Shown: piece by piece, positions 47,689-57,901 of the stretch
Layout: every line of letters starts with the position of its first letter
Position numbering within the stretch: position 1 is the stretch's first letter
Source of the DNA: Sambucus nigra
Taxonomy: Eukaryota > Streptophyta > Magnoliopsida > Dipsacales > Adoxaceae
NCBI GenBank assembly: GCA_949130495.1
Contig: OX422213.1
Span: 541,539,467-541,603,466, forward strand
Length of the DNA: 64,000 bases
Direction: 5' to 3'
The notes under the pieces: model-generated
What the model was told of the DNA's origin: nothing
Databases searched by the model: none
The model's input: only the letters and a program-made list of their open reading frames with translations
Made by a program: the position numbers and the translations under genes

Positions 47689-50034
47689 ATGCTTAGGAGG
47701 CTTTACAACCTAGTGTCTGAGTTCCCACCCTTGAGAGAAAAACTCTTTGCCGAGATCAGACGAATAGAGGAAGAGGAAGAGAGGAGACGAGGGGCCGACC
47801 CTAATTGGGTACGACCCATCTTTCCCATTCCTCTTGCCACCATCAGACCGCCTGAACCCTTTGAGTCTTGCGGGTCGTCATCTCGTCCGGCCGACACTCC
47901 CAAACCAAGAGAAATGGACGAGAGAGCCTTCTCTCCAACTGGTGCCGGGACGTCTGGTAGAAGGGGCACGTCTGATCTTAGCCCTCCCCGAGAGGCCGAG
48001 GATACGATCCCCTCTGAGGCTGTCCCTGTGACAACTCTTTCCCCCAATGCCTTCCAAGTGGCTTTTCCTCAGGGTCCTCCTGTAGGTGATGAGGGGGAAG
48101 GGGGTGAGGACGAGGACGACGATACAGATGATGAGGTTGATACCTCCCATGCCTCGTCTTTTATCTCCTCTGTTAGAGATAGGGACCTTCTGATATGGAG
48201 GCATATTTACGGAGTGCCCTCTGGGGTAACTATGAGGGTTCCCTCTGAGGCTGAGAGGGTTTTGAGGGTGAAGAGGGAGAGGTTGCAGTCTACGAGCAAA
48301 TGTTCAAAGTAGGTGTCAGACTTCCTTTCCATCCTGCAACTTCCACCCAACTCTTGGAGGACGATTCTGGGGTATATCTCTTTGTGGAAAAACTCTTTCA
48401 CTGATGAGCCCTCGTCCGACGTGTTCTTGGCCTACTACAATATCACCTCTTCATCTAAACAGCCCGGATACTATCATCTAGGGGCGAGAAGATCTGACAA
48501 GAAGCTACTCCACGTGGCTCAAACTTCCAATCATGATTGGAAAAAGAGGTTCTTCTTCATATCTAGGGCATGGGAGAGCTCTGTCGAGGCGTCCCCTTCT
48601 GCCGACGGTCCGAGGGTCCCTAACAAATGGTCTAATCCCTCAATGAAAGCTAGGTCAGACCCCGGACTTAGCTTAGAGGAAATGGATATTATTGAGTATC
48701 TGAGGGGACGAGGGAGAGAGGGTGAGATCCCAAAGTTCGAAGATCTGATGACCCCCCGCTTCCTTAAAGAAGCTGGTCTGAGGGTCGGCCCTCTAACAGA
48801 ACTATGTGAGTTATACTGAATATTTTCCCTTCTTTACTTATTTTTGAAGTGTTCTCTCTTTATCTCTGAAATTTTCTGATGCATCGTATCCTTTTCAGGT
48901 CGTCCTGCAGGTGTGCCAGATTACCTCTGGGATATGACTGCTCCAAGCCTACTTGCTGGTCTGTCAAAGAAGAAGGGGAAGGAGCCTCAGCAAGCTCCCA
49001 AGAAGACAAGGGCCTCAGGGCCGACGATTATTGAGTCGACAGCCGATAGCCACAAGAGGAAGGAGCCTGAGACTCCTGTTGAGCATCGTCCTGATCCAAG
49101 GACGAGGGCAAGTGTCGAAGCCTCTGAGGGTACGACCTCTTCGTCGAGCATGGGGGCCTTCTGGTCTCAGAATCTGTCCCATCTGAGGGCCGACCCCTCA
49201 TCCCTTATTGCCAACTTGAGGGCGGCCAAGGCCTCGATGTTCTCTGCACCATCGACCTCTGACTTCGAGTTCTTGGCAAAGATGCCTCCAGCCAAAGTGT
49301 ACGACTTCGTTCTGCACTCCCTTGCTCAGGTATTGGCCTTGACCTTCTTTAATTTCATTCTTTCATTAATTGTTCCCTCGGCCCCTCTTGACATTTGTTC
49401 ATTTTTCTTGCAGTCTGTCTGTCCCTTCACCTCAGCCACCAAGTGGATGGCTGAGAATTAACAGAAATTCCATGAAGCCGAGAGGGCCATTCAACAAGAG
49501 GCTGACCTACGGACAGAGCTGGACACTGCGAGGGCCGAGCTGGAGAGCACAAGGACTGAGCATGCTAGAGTCCTTGATGAGCTAACGAGGCAGCATGATG
49601 CCGATCTTCAGGCTAAGGACTTGTTGATCAAGGACAAGGACTTGTTGATCAAGGGCAAGGATGAGGCTCTGATCAACCTGGAGGCCCAGCATAAGACTGA
49701 TCTGGAAGCAGCCATCAAGAAAGCTGAGGCTGATGCTGTGGAGGCATACAAGACTTCAGATGAATTTCAGGGCTTCGGCCTTGAATATCTTGAAAAGGGG
49801 ATTAGGACGGCCTGCCGATGGGTCGTCCTCAAATTTGGCGATGTGGTTTCCTCTGTTCGCCCTTCACTGGAGGGTGTTCAATTGGACGATCCCCTAATTG
49901 CCGAGGCCCTCAACCAGGTGGAGTCCCAAGTCCAGCTCAAAGGGGTCGGTACATCTGAAGATCATCCGGTGCTAGTAACAGAGGAGACCATTCCCATTGA
50001 TGTTGAGGCTCTGCCTTCTGATATCATCTCTTAG
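47689..50034 (+). pseudogene. Antisense gene of element G, three exons, putative plant gypsy-type transposon protein
   Basis: Runs opposite to gag-pol. Exons 47689-48805, 48899-49329 and 49414-50034 make 723 codons. Intron 1 (48806-48898) is GTGAGT..CTTTTCAG and intron 2 (49330-49413) is GTATTG..TTCTTGCAG; both joins keep frame. Exon 1 has an acidic low-complexity region, then VGVRLPFHP and LPPNSWRTILGYISLW, the core of the plant 'putative gypsy-type transposon' domain (Transposase_28-like). Exon 3 is a long coiled coil (RTELDTARAELESTRTEHAR) ending in AYKTSDEFQGFGLEYLEKGI. Damage: two compensating frameshifts around 48275-48345, with a TAG at 48310 between them, and a TAA at 49459. Function unknown; similar frames are known in Tat elements. 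It could be a captured host gene. Confidence 0.75.
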
Positions 50035-50177
50035 GGTGGCCGTCTGTGGCCCATACCCTCATTTTTGTGTTTTTGTTCTATGTATTGTAAAACACTTGAT
50101 GCTTTATATTAATACCATCGTCTCTTCCTTTCACAACTGCTGTCTTCTTTATTTCATTTTATTATGGTAATAACCCT

Positions 50178-51188
50178 TCTCTCGTCTATAATGAGGACCA
50201 ATGAGGGGTCGTCCCCTCATCCGACCTCATTATAGCCGAGGGTTCAATTAACCAAATGATTTTAGATGTAGTCTACCCTCGTCTTTTTAGAGAACAATGG
50301 AGGGGTCGTCCCCTCCGCTGGTCCTCATTATAGCCGAGGGTTCAATTAACCAAATTAATGGTTTTTATGAAGTTTACCCTCGTCTTTTTTGAGGACTATG
50401 GTGGGGTAGTCCCCTCCACTGATCCTCATTATAGCCGAGGGTTCAACTTACCAAATTAATGGTTTTTAACAAAGTCTGCCCTCGTCTTTCTTGAGGACTG
50501 TGGTGGGGTCGTCCCCTCCACTGATCCTCATTATAGCCCAGGGTTCAACTTACCAAATTAATGGTTTTTAACAAAGTCTACCCTCGTCTTTCTTGAGGGT
50601 TGTGGTGGGGTCGTCCCCTCCACTGATCCTCATTATAGCCGAGGGTTCAACTTACCAAATTAATGGTTTTTAACAAAGTCTACCCTCGTCTTTCTTGAGG
50701 ACTGTGGTGGGGTCGTCCCCTCCACTGATCCTCATTATAGCCGAGGGTTTAACTTACCAAATTAATGGTTTTTAACAAAGTCTACCCTCGTCTTTCTTGA
50801 GGGCTGTGGTGGGGTCGTCCCCTCCACTGATCCTCATTATAGCCGAGGGTTCAACTTACCAAATTAATGGTTTTTAACAAAGTCTACCCTCGTCTTTCTT
50901 GAAGACTGTGGTGGGGTCGTCCCCTCCACTGATCCCCATTATAGTCGAGGGTTCAACTTACCAAATTAATGGTTTTTAACAAAGTCTACCCTCGTCTTTC
51001 TTGAGGACTGTGGTGGGGTCGTCCCCTCCACTGATCCTCATTATAGCCGAGGGTTCAACTTACCAAATTAATGGTTTTTAACAAAGTCTACCCTCGTCTT
51101 TCTTGAGGGTTGTGGTGGGGTCGTCCCCTCCACTGATCCTTATTATAGCCGAGGGTTCAACTTACCAAATTAATGGTTTTTAACAAAG
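50178..51188. repeat. Tandem array, about ten 102-bp units
   Basis: GAGGGTTCAACTTACCAAAT recurs at 98-102 bp intervals (GGGTTC at 50240, 50338, 50439, 50541, 50643, 50745, 50847, 50949, 51051, 51153). Each unit has GGGGTCGTCCCCTCCACTGA and ATTATAGCCGAGGG. Central units are almost identical; the first two differ most. It abuts the cut end of the integrase frame at 51188. Confidence 0.95.
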
Positions 51189-53463
51189 TGATCACCCTCT
51201 TTGCCAAGGATCTACCCCCAATGTGGCTTGAGCACGACCCTTCATGCACATCTTGCAAAATGGAAGGGACTTCTGAGGGATGCACACACCTAAGTAAGGG
51301 GACCAGAAACCCCTTTTTGTACAGCGTGTCTCCGATGACAGTGAACTTTGCATCCCTGTATCTCAGCTTCTTCCTCTCTTGGCTTGCTTCTGGCATCTCA
51401 CCCTCTTTAATGTATCTGATAAGGGGGTCCATCCACGAAGCTTCTTGGGAAACACTTAGGCAATTGCTAGGTGTTCCCTCAGCGTCCTCAAGAGTCGGTC
51501 GGAGCAAAATCTCTACTGGGACCGTCCTCCTGATGTCTGTTCTTGTTGTCGAGGCCAGCCTAGCAAGGGCATCAGCGCGGCCATTATCAAGCCTAGGTAC
51601 CCTCCTTAATTTCACTTCTCTGAAGCCCTTCAGTAATGACCTCACCTTCTCGAGGTACCTAGCCATCCTTTCGTCCTTAGCCTTGTAGGCTCCTAGTATC
51701 TGATTCACGACTAGTCTTGAATCACTATGGACCAAAATCTGACCGACACTAAGAGACTTGGCCAAGGAGAGCCCTGCTACTAAGGCCTCATATTCAGCCT
51801 CGTTGTTGGAGGCTTTGAAGTTGAACTTTAGGGCGTATTCGACGTCTGTGCCATCGGGTGCTGACAATATCAGTCCAGCACCACTTCCGCTATTGCAGGA
51901 GGACCCATCAACGAAGAGGCTCCCCGGAGTCTTTCCTTCTAAAAAATTTCCCTCAGAGAGGGACCCCTGTCTAAAGATGTATCTTCCCTCTTCGTTTTCA
52001 GTCGCTTTTCTTTTAGCGGTGCTCGTCTCAGCCCTATCTGCGGGTGTGTCTGCGGGTCTGTCTTCTGTATCCGTCTTCCCGAGGGTCTCACCCTCGCCCT
52101 CATCATCTTCCCAGGTGAACTCAGCCACAAAGTCTGCCAATGCCTGCCCCTTACTGGCTGTCTTAGGCTGATACACAATATCGAACTCCCCCAGCTCTAT
52201 AGCCCAGGTCATTAGCCTTCCTGATTTTTCAGGCTTGTGTAGGACCTGCCTAAGAGGAGAGTCAGTAAGGATGACCATAGTATGGGACTGGAAGTACGGC
52301 TTCATCTTCCTTGAGGCATGGATCAAGGTGTAGGTCAACTTTTCCATCCTCGGGTATCTTTGCTCTGCCCCCTGGAGTGCCTTGCTGTTAAAGTATACAG
52401 GCTTCTGTATACCGTCCTCGTCTCTCACAATGGCTGCGCTGATGGCAGACTCTGAGACGGCGAGGTACACGTAAAGTCGTTCACCCTGCACGGGTCGTGA
52501 CAACAGCAAGGGAGACCCTAAGTACGATTTTAGCTCCTTGAAAGCCTCATCACACTCTTCACTCCATTCAAAGGCCTTCCTGAGGATCTTAAAAAATGGT
52601 AGACACCTGTCTGTAGCCCTCGACACAAATCTGTTCAAGGCAGCCACTCTCCCTGTGAGCCTCTGAACCTCTTTGATGGACTTGGGGGTCTTCATCTCAA
52701 TAAGGGCCTTTATCTTTTCAGGATTGGCCTCGATGCCTCCTTGATTGACAATGAACCCCAAGAACTTCCCCGCTCCGACCCCGAAGACACACTTGGCCGG
52801 ATTAAGCTTCATCTGGTACTTGTCCATCGTATTAAAGGTCCTCTCCAGGTCTGCCACATGATCCTCTGCTTTCAAACTCTTGGTCAGCATGTCATCCACA
52901 TAGACCTCCATAGACTTCCCAATTTGGTCTTCGAACATTTTATTTACGAGGCGCTGGTATGTTGCCCCCGCATTTTTTAGACCAAAGGGCATGACCCTAT
53001 AGCAGTATGTCCCCTTATCAGTGATGAAGGCAGTCCTCTCCGAGTCATCAGGGTTCATGAAGATCTGGTTATACCCTGAGTAGGCATCCATAAAACTCAT
53101 GAGCTCATGGCCTGCGGTAGCGTCTACCATCTGGTCAATGCGAGGGAGAGGGAAGCTATCTTTGGGGCAGTGCTTGTTGAGGTCTGTGAAGTCCACGCAC
53201 ATTCTCCACTTGCCGTTGGCCTTTGGGACGATGACTGCATTGGACAGCCACTCAGGGTAGACGACCTCTCTGATAAATTCAGCGTCTTCTAATTTTTTAA
53301 CCTCATCCCTGATGACCTCATACTTCTCTCTAGAGTTAATCCTCCTCTTCTGCTTTACCGGCTTCACTCCCTCTACCACATTGAGTTTGTGGCACATGAT
53401 TTCAGGGTCGATCCCTGGCATATCTACATGACTCCACGCGAAGACGCTTCGCCTTCTCCTCAA
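51157..53463 (-). CDS. Element G pol: RT, RNase H, second RNase H, truncated integrase
   Basis: 768 open codons; the frame really continues from upstream (to 53676). FAWSHVDMP at residues 8-16 leads into RT: WRMCVDFTDLNKHCPKD (86-102), SFMDAYSGYNQI, and catalytic YVDD at 188-191. RNase H follows with TDSPLRQVL (400-408) and GQALADFVAEF (439-449). A tether leads to a second, archaeal-type RNase H with D519, E557, D581 and D631 all present (FVDGSS, NNEAEYEAL, HSDSRLV, GRADALA). This dual arrangement marks the Tat lineage. Integrase starts with H740 and H747 of its HHCC finger, then stops: the two Cys, catalytic core and C-terminal domain are missing and the last ~10 codons come from the 102-bp array. 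It could copy RNA into DNA but not integrate it. Confidence 0.95.
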   Translation of the reverse strand: MRRRRSVFAWSHVDMPGIDPEIMCHKLNVVEGVKPVKQKRRINSREKYEVIRDEVKKLEDAEFIREVVYPEWLSNAVIVPKANGKWRMCVDFTDLNKHCPKDSFPLPRIDQMVDATAGHELMSFMDAYSGYNQIFMNPDDSERTAFITDKGTYCYRVMPFGLKNAGATYQRLVNKMFEDQIGKSMEVYVDDMLTKSLKAEDHVADLERTFNTMDKYQMKLNPAKCVFGVGAGKFLGFIVNQGGIEANPEKIKALIEMKTPKSIKEVQRLTGRVAALNRFVSRATDRCLPFFKILRKAFEWSEECDEAFKELKSYLGSPLLLSRPVQGERLYVYLAVSESAISAAIVRDEDGIQKPVYFNSKALQGAEQRYPRMEKLTYTLIHASRKMKPYFQSHTMVILTDSPLRQVLHKPEKSGRLMTWAIELGEFDIVYQPKTASKGQALADFVAEFTWEDDEGEGETLGKTDTEDRPADTPADRAETSTAKRKATENEEGRYIFRQGSLSEGNFLEGKTPGSLFVDGSSCNSGSGAGLILSAPDGTDVEYALKFNFKASNNEAEYEALVAGLSLAKSLSVGQILVHSDSRLVVNQILGAYKAKDERMARYLEKVRSLLKGFREVKLRRVPRLDNGRADALARLASTTRTDIRRTVPVEILLRPTLEDAEGTPSNCLSVSQEASWMDPLIRYIKEGEMPEASQERKKLRYRDAKFTVIGDTLYKKGFLVPLLRCVHPSEVPSILQDVHEGSCSSHIGGRSLAKRVITLLKTINLVS

Positions 53464-53676
53464 CAGTTTGATGAGGTCTTCCTTGATATTGGGCTTCAGA
53501 GACTTGCCAACTTGGACGGTATTTCCCGGGTCATCCTCATCGAGGATGATGGGTTCTACCTCCTCAGCGGCCTCTCCTTTTTTGAGCTTTGTCTCGTCCC
53601 TGGGGTCTAGGGTATCAATGTTGTAAGTGGCTGTAGCCCTCTTGTGTGCCTTCTTTTCTTCAGCGGAGTTGTAGTA

Positions 53677-54156
53677 TCACTCTCTCGCTGTCGTCTGGTC
53701 TCCCTGAACTTCCCCCACCCCATAAGGGGTAGGGAACTTAACCATCTGGTGGACTGTGGACGGCACAGCTTCAAACCCCTTGAGGGCCACACGTCCCAGT
53801 ATGATGTTGTATGCCGAAAACACATGCTCATCCAGCACAAAGAAACTGACCCTCTTGGTGAGCCATCTCGGCCATTCGTCCCCCATCCTGACATCAGCCT
53901 CATATATTCCCAGGGGGTGAACTTTCTCCCCACTGAACCCAATCAATGGGTGATGGTATGGGATAAGTCTGGCACGACTGAGGCCCAAGGCCTTGAAGCA
54001 TGGCCAAAACATCACATCTGCGGATGAGCCCCCATCCACCAGGATCCTCGGCACTTCGCACCCGTGCACCCTGGTGGTGATGACGAGAGGGTCATCATGC
54101 GGGGCCAATAGGCCCTTGAAGTCCATTCTTGAAAATCCCACAATCAAAGTGTCCAT
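53677..54156 (-). pseudogene. Element G aspartic protease region
   Basis: 159 open codons in the same frame as gag and pol. RILVDGGSSADVMF carries the D-G-[SG]-type active site in the DGGSSAD form usual for Tat elements; later IILGRVALKGFEAV gives the hydrophobic-Gly flap/C-terminal motif. It cleaves the Gag-Pol precursor. In-frame stops bound it: TAA near 54179 upstream and TGA at 53677 downstream. The TGA stands where related elements have Cys in an ARECY-type motif (here ARE-stop-YY). Apart from these stops the frame is unbroken into RT. Confidence 0.85.
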
Positions 54157-54450
54157 ATCAACCTTCTTCCTTTTTTCTTACTTGACCTCTACGGAGGTTG
54201 AGTGCACCGTCTTCGTCACTGCCTTAGCCTCAGCGACATGGGCCTTCCTGTCGGCAACCTCAGACCCTCCTCCTGCAAGTCCCCCGGAGATCATTCCCAC
54301 CCCGAGCGAGATCATATTAAGCCTCTTGATAGGGCCGTGTTCGTCTCTCGGTGGGAGGTTAGGGTCGTCCTCATCATCAGAAGGGTCGTCCCCTCTTTTT
54401 TGAGGACCTTCTCTGCAGGCATCGACTCGCTTCTTTCTGGGGTCGTCCCC

Positions 54451-56076
54451 TCAGCCCCTCTTGAAGTCGGCTTTGTCGATGTACTTTCTGAGCTTCCCTT
54501 CCTTCAGCATCTTCTCAATCTCGTCTTTCAGAGCAAAGCATTTATCCGTCACGTGGCCGTGGTCTTGCTGAAAATCGCACCATAGGTTCTTATTTCTCTT
54601 GTCGGGGGCTGCCCTCAGCTTCTCAGGCCACTTCAGCGTCCGGTCACTCTTTATCTCATTGAGGATCTGTTCACAGCTGACCGTCAGAGGGGTGTACCCC
54701 GCGAACTTATCATCCATGGTTCTCTTCTTCCCCTATTTGTTCTTCGTAGGGTACTTTCCCCCGCTTGCACCTCCTTTTTCGTCTTCATGTTTTGCGGCCA
54801 TCGCCTCTTCGGCGTTCATAACCTTCCCTGTTGTTGACAACAGCTCAGCCATCGTCCTCGGAGGGTCTTCGGCAAGCTTCCATAATAGCTTCCCCTTTTG
54901 GAGCCCTCCAATCAGGGTTGTCATAGCTATGCTCTCCTCATAGTCTTCTACCTCCAGCTTCTCCTTATTGAATCTGGCTATATAGTCCCGCAGACTCTTG
55001 CTCTTCCCCTGCTTGACATAGAGCAGGTGGGTGGTCTTCTTCTGTGGCCTCACCCCGAAGCAGAAATTATGGATGAACAGGTCTGCCAACTGCTTAAAGT
55101 TTCCAATAGAAGTTTTTGGAAGAGACGTGTACCACACATGCGCAGCCCCCGTCAGGGTACCAGAGAAGGCACGACATCTCATCTCATCTGAGATAGAGTA
55201 TATGTCTGTCGCTGACTGATACATCTCCACGTGGTGGACGGGGTTGGTGCTCCCGTCATACCTTGGGGTGACCATAGGTGGCTTGAAGTTTGACGGCGTG
55301 GGGAAGTTGACTATCTTTGCCACAAAGGGTGAGCCTATGGTGTATCCCCTCTGAAGAGGGTCCCAGCTCTTCAGTATGTCGCCAATCTTATCCTCTAACC
55401 GCTGGATTGAGTCATTCCAGGGCCTCACAGGGTCAGCGTGGCCGATGTTATCCCCCGCTGCCTCTTGGAGGTGGATGGAGGGCTCCGCTACGGCGGGCCT
55501 GTGTCGGCTGTTTACTTCCCTTTGGCCGTCATCCCGTCTTTGGGGTCGGCCTTCTGCTGCCTCTTTCCTAGGTCTCGCTGCGCTTCTTGACTTGGACAAC
55601 TTGTCCCGCAGGTCATTCACTGGGCCCAGCCTCTCGAAGGCCGACCCCCTGCTCAGGCGGTCAAAAGCAGAGCCTCTTGGGCGATCATCAGGGTTTGGTC
55701 TCCCGCACTTTCCTCTACTGTCCTGGAGAGGTCGTACAGTATTGTTGGAGACCTCATACGGCTCCCAGCATTCTACTGGAGCCTCTTCTTCCTCCAGATC
55801 GTCATACCTGTCCTCAGGGCAAGGGTTTCCTTGCCTCCCCAGGCGTAAACGCCGGGGGTCAGCAACATCCCTACGCCGCTGAGGGGGTGGCAGGTCTTTA
55901 CGTGGTGCCTGGGGTGGTCCCCTGGCCTCATGCTGTCCTGGAGCCGCTGCCGGAGTAATCATCTCAAGTGAGACCCCTGGTGGTCTCAGTATGTTCTGAC
56001 TTAGAGCTGTGAACTGCTCCTGCATCATCCGCTGGCTGGCTGCCAGAGACTTTAGGGCTGCTACCACATCAGCCAT
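54451..56076 (-). pseudogene. Element G gag
   Basis: Starts MADVVAALKSLAASQ at 56076, about 250 bases after the primer site; one in-frame TAG at 54733-54735 and a TGA at 54451-54453. Residues 1-210 are charged and low-complexity, with a local repeat RGSAFDRLSRGSAFERL (near 135). The capsid (Retrotrans_gag) domain lies around 285-400: AFSGTLTGAAHVWYTSLP, FIHNFCFGVRPQKKTTHLL and SLRDYIARFNKE. After the TAG comes a knuckle-like CDFQQDHGHVTDKC. It forms the particle shell. All gag-pro-pol parts share one frame, so only four stop codons separate this copy from a continuous frame. Confidence 0.9.
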
Positions 56077-56327
56077 CTCAGACTGAGGTGGTGGCTAGCT
56101 GGGACTGGGTCTTCCCCCCTCATCCGGCGGGGGAAGAGGTGGTGGTGGCATCTCAGGTGCCATGTGCTTGAGCTATGAAAAGTTGAACTGAAGAAAATGC
56201 TGGTGAGCTTGGGAACCTTAGTGGGTCTCTTTCAATGGTGAAACACCTCCTCTCAGGGGGAGTGTTGGTTCACCACCAGAGTGCCCAGTGAGGTCAATAT
56301 GTACAAAGGAAGAGATGTCTTCTCGTT

Positions 56328-56345
56328 CCCACAGACGGCGCCAAA
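56328..56345 (-). promoter_or_regulatory. Element G primer binding site
   Basis: Minus strand TTTGGCGCCGTCTGTGGG directly after the 5' LTR. The TGGCGCCGT form is the one common in Tat-lineage Ty3 elements and differs from the Met-tRNA sites of A-C. Confidence 0.8.
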
Positions 56346-56346
56346 C

Positions 56347-57215
56347 TGATGATGCTTGGATTTAGCACCACCAGGTAAGTGATAGTGAGCTCAAACAGTA
56401 GTAGTTATGGCAGCCATAGAGATGCAAGCATATAAGTATGTAAGTGTATAGAAGGGGATGAGTATAAGAGGAAATAAGACAATGATGTATAGTGGTTCAG
56501 CCAAATTGGCCTACATCCACTGTGAGTGTGTGATCCACTAAGTATGGGCACTAATGGCCATGGATACAATGCACATAACCCTCTCTCTCTCTCTCTCTAC
56601 TGTGTGTGTACAAGCAGAGTTTTAGCTAGGGCTATTGTTCATGGATCGATCCCGTGTAGGGTTGTAGGTGACAAGTATATATAGGTCTTGGGGGGTGTAG
56701 TGTACCCCCCAAGTAAGCATGGTGCATGTGAACAATGATCTAGCCAATTCGCTGTTGACACCTGTAGATGCCAAATGATGACATGATATTCCCTCACGTG
56801 AGGGGGTGATTCTGTTATAACGGTCTGCCACGTGTCATATGAGCCTGACGCGCACTGTTCCACGCGTCTCCCAAACCACGCGACGTCATGATGTCACCCT
56901 CGGCCTATGAGCCAAGGCCGAGGGCAAAGTTTCTTCTGGTAGTGAGCCTGGCTTAATTCTGGCCTCGTACTGTCGTACCCTCGTAGTGTCGTCCGGAGCC
57001 TGAGGCAGGGTCGGCCCCTCGTAGGGTCGTCTAGAGGCTGACGGAGGGTCGGCCCCTCGTATGGTCGTCTAGAGGCTGACGGAGGGTTGGCCCCTCGTAT
57101 GGTCGTCTGGGACTGGTGGTGACTAGCTGGGGCCTGGTGAAGGGTCGTCCCCTCGTAGGGTCGTCCGTATTGGAGGTAATCCTCGTCCAGGCTGAGGGTA
57201 TAAACGGGTATATCA
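56347..57215 (-). repeat. Element G 5' LTR with promoter
   Basis: Partner of 46213-47076. TATATATA at 56676-56683 (minus-strand TATA box) with GGTCTTGGGGG on its upstream side. Three ~44-bp GTCGGCCCCTCGTA units at 57005-57105. Confidence 0.95.
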
Positions 57216-57406
57216 CTACCTACATGTTTGACTCATTTGTCCTTTATTGAACACATGCACAGATTTGTTTAACTTTTGTGCTTGTCTATCACATATTAGT
57301 TGAGTGTTTCCATCTCAATTATGTCTATACAATGAACCAAATGTGATAAAAATTGACAAAAGGTAGTGCATGTTATAAACCATTTGTGAGTTTGTGTGAT
57401 TTATTT
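57216..57406 (+). other. Element C copy 2 noncoding module, part 2
   Basis: CTACCTACATGTTTGACTC onward aligns with 41319-41509 of copy 1; ends with TTT, target site of element H. Confidence 0.85.
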
Positions 57407-57424
57407 CACTACACCAAATCTTTC

Positions 57425-57695
57425 GAATTGTCACTGTCATTGACCTTGACAAGTTGGACTTGTCAAGGTCAATGACCGTGACAATTCTGGGGTAACAACT
57501 TTTATTGCCACGGACTTGTCACGGTCATGTCACGGTCCTTGACCTTGACAAGTTTTTTCATGGTTAAGGACCATGACAAACTCGTGATATTTAATAAAAA
57601 ATTGTCACGATTATTGATCGTGACTAGTACGTGATAAGTTTCTTTTTCACGGACTTATCATGGTCAATAACCGCGACAATTCTAGGTAGAATTGA
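57425..57695. repeat. Left subterminal repeats of element H
   Basis: Copies of TTGTCACGGTCAATGACCGTGACAA-like palindromes, whole and half, in both directions, with several variants (TTGTCAAGGTCAATGACCGT, TCATGGTCAATAACCGCGAC). Such motifs are where CACTA transposase-related proteins bind in the studied En/Spm elements. Confidence 0.85.
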
Positions 57696-57901
57696 AAAAA
57701 AATCTATTGGGCAGTATGGTCACTACCATTGCCCAGCAGTATATTTGTACCTGTTATATCAACGTTGTAATTGTTCAAACATCATATATCCAAATAAAAT
57801 AGAGATAATGCAAATACACATTCAAAACAATATGCATCACGATATAATCCAAATATAATTCAAATGTAATAACTTAAAACAATTCCATTCAAATAACGTC
57901 A

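Larger units (their letters stand above)
46213..57215 (-). mobile_element. Element G: young Ty3/Gypsy Tat-lineage retrotransposon
   Basis: 11.0 kb, minus strand, flanked by TSD CTACC (46208-46212, 57216-57220). LTRs of 864 and 869 bp differ at about 15-17 sites plus small indels by eye, so insertion was recent. Order on the minus strand: 5' LTR, primer site, gag, protease, RT, RNase H, second RNase H, truncated integrase, 102-bp array, and an antisense gene between array and 3' LTR. The second RNase H and the antisense frame are Tat-lineage traits. C copy 1 shows the empty site at 41319. Confidence 0.95.

Noticed and set aside
50178..51188. Array considered as CRISPR-like
   Set aside because: Units are 102 bp and repeat throughout with no unique spacers, in a plant retrotransposon.
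51173..52980. Plus-strand frames of 79-171 codons opposite pol
   Set aside because: Reverse-strand shadows of the RT/RNase H frame, with no domain of their own.
53677..54735. In-frame stops in element G considered as programmed readthrough
   Set aside because: Four different stops at scattered positions, one at a usual Cys codon, fit decay better than recoding; similar stops replace Trp/Cys codons in element B gag.
54599..55958. Plus-strand frames of 84-168 codons opposite gag
   Set aside because: Shadows of gag, Ser/Leu-rich because gag is GC- and Arg/Glu-rich.
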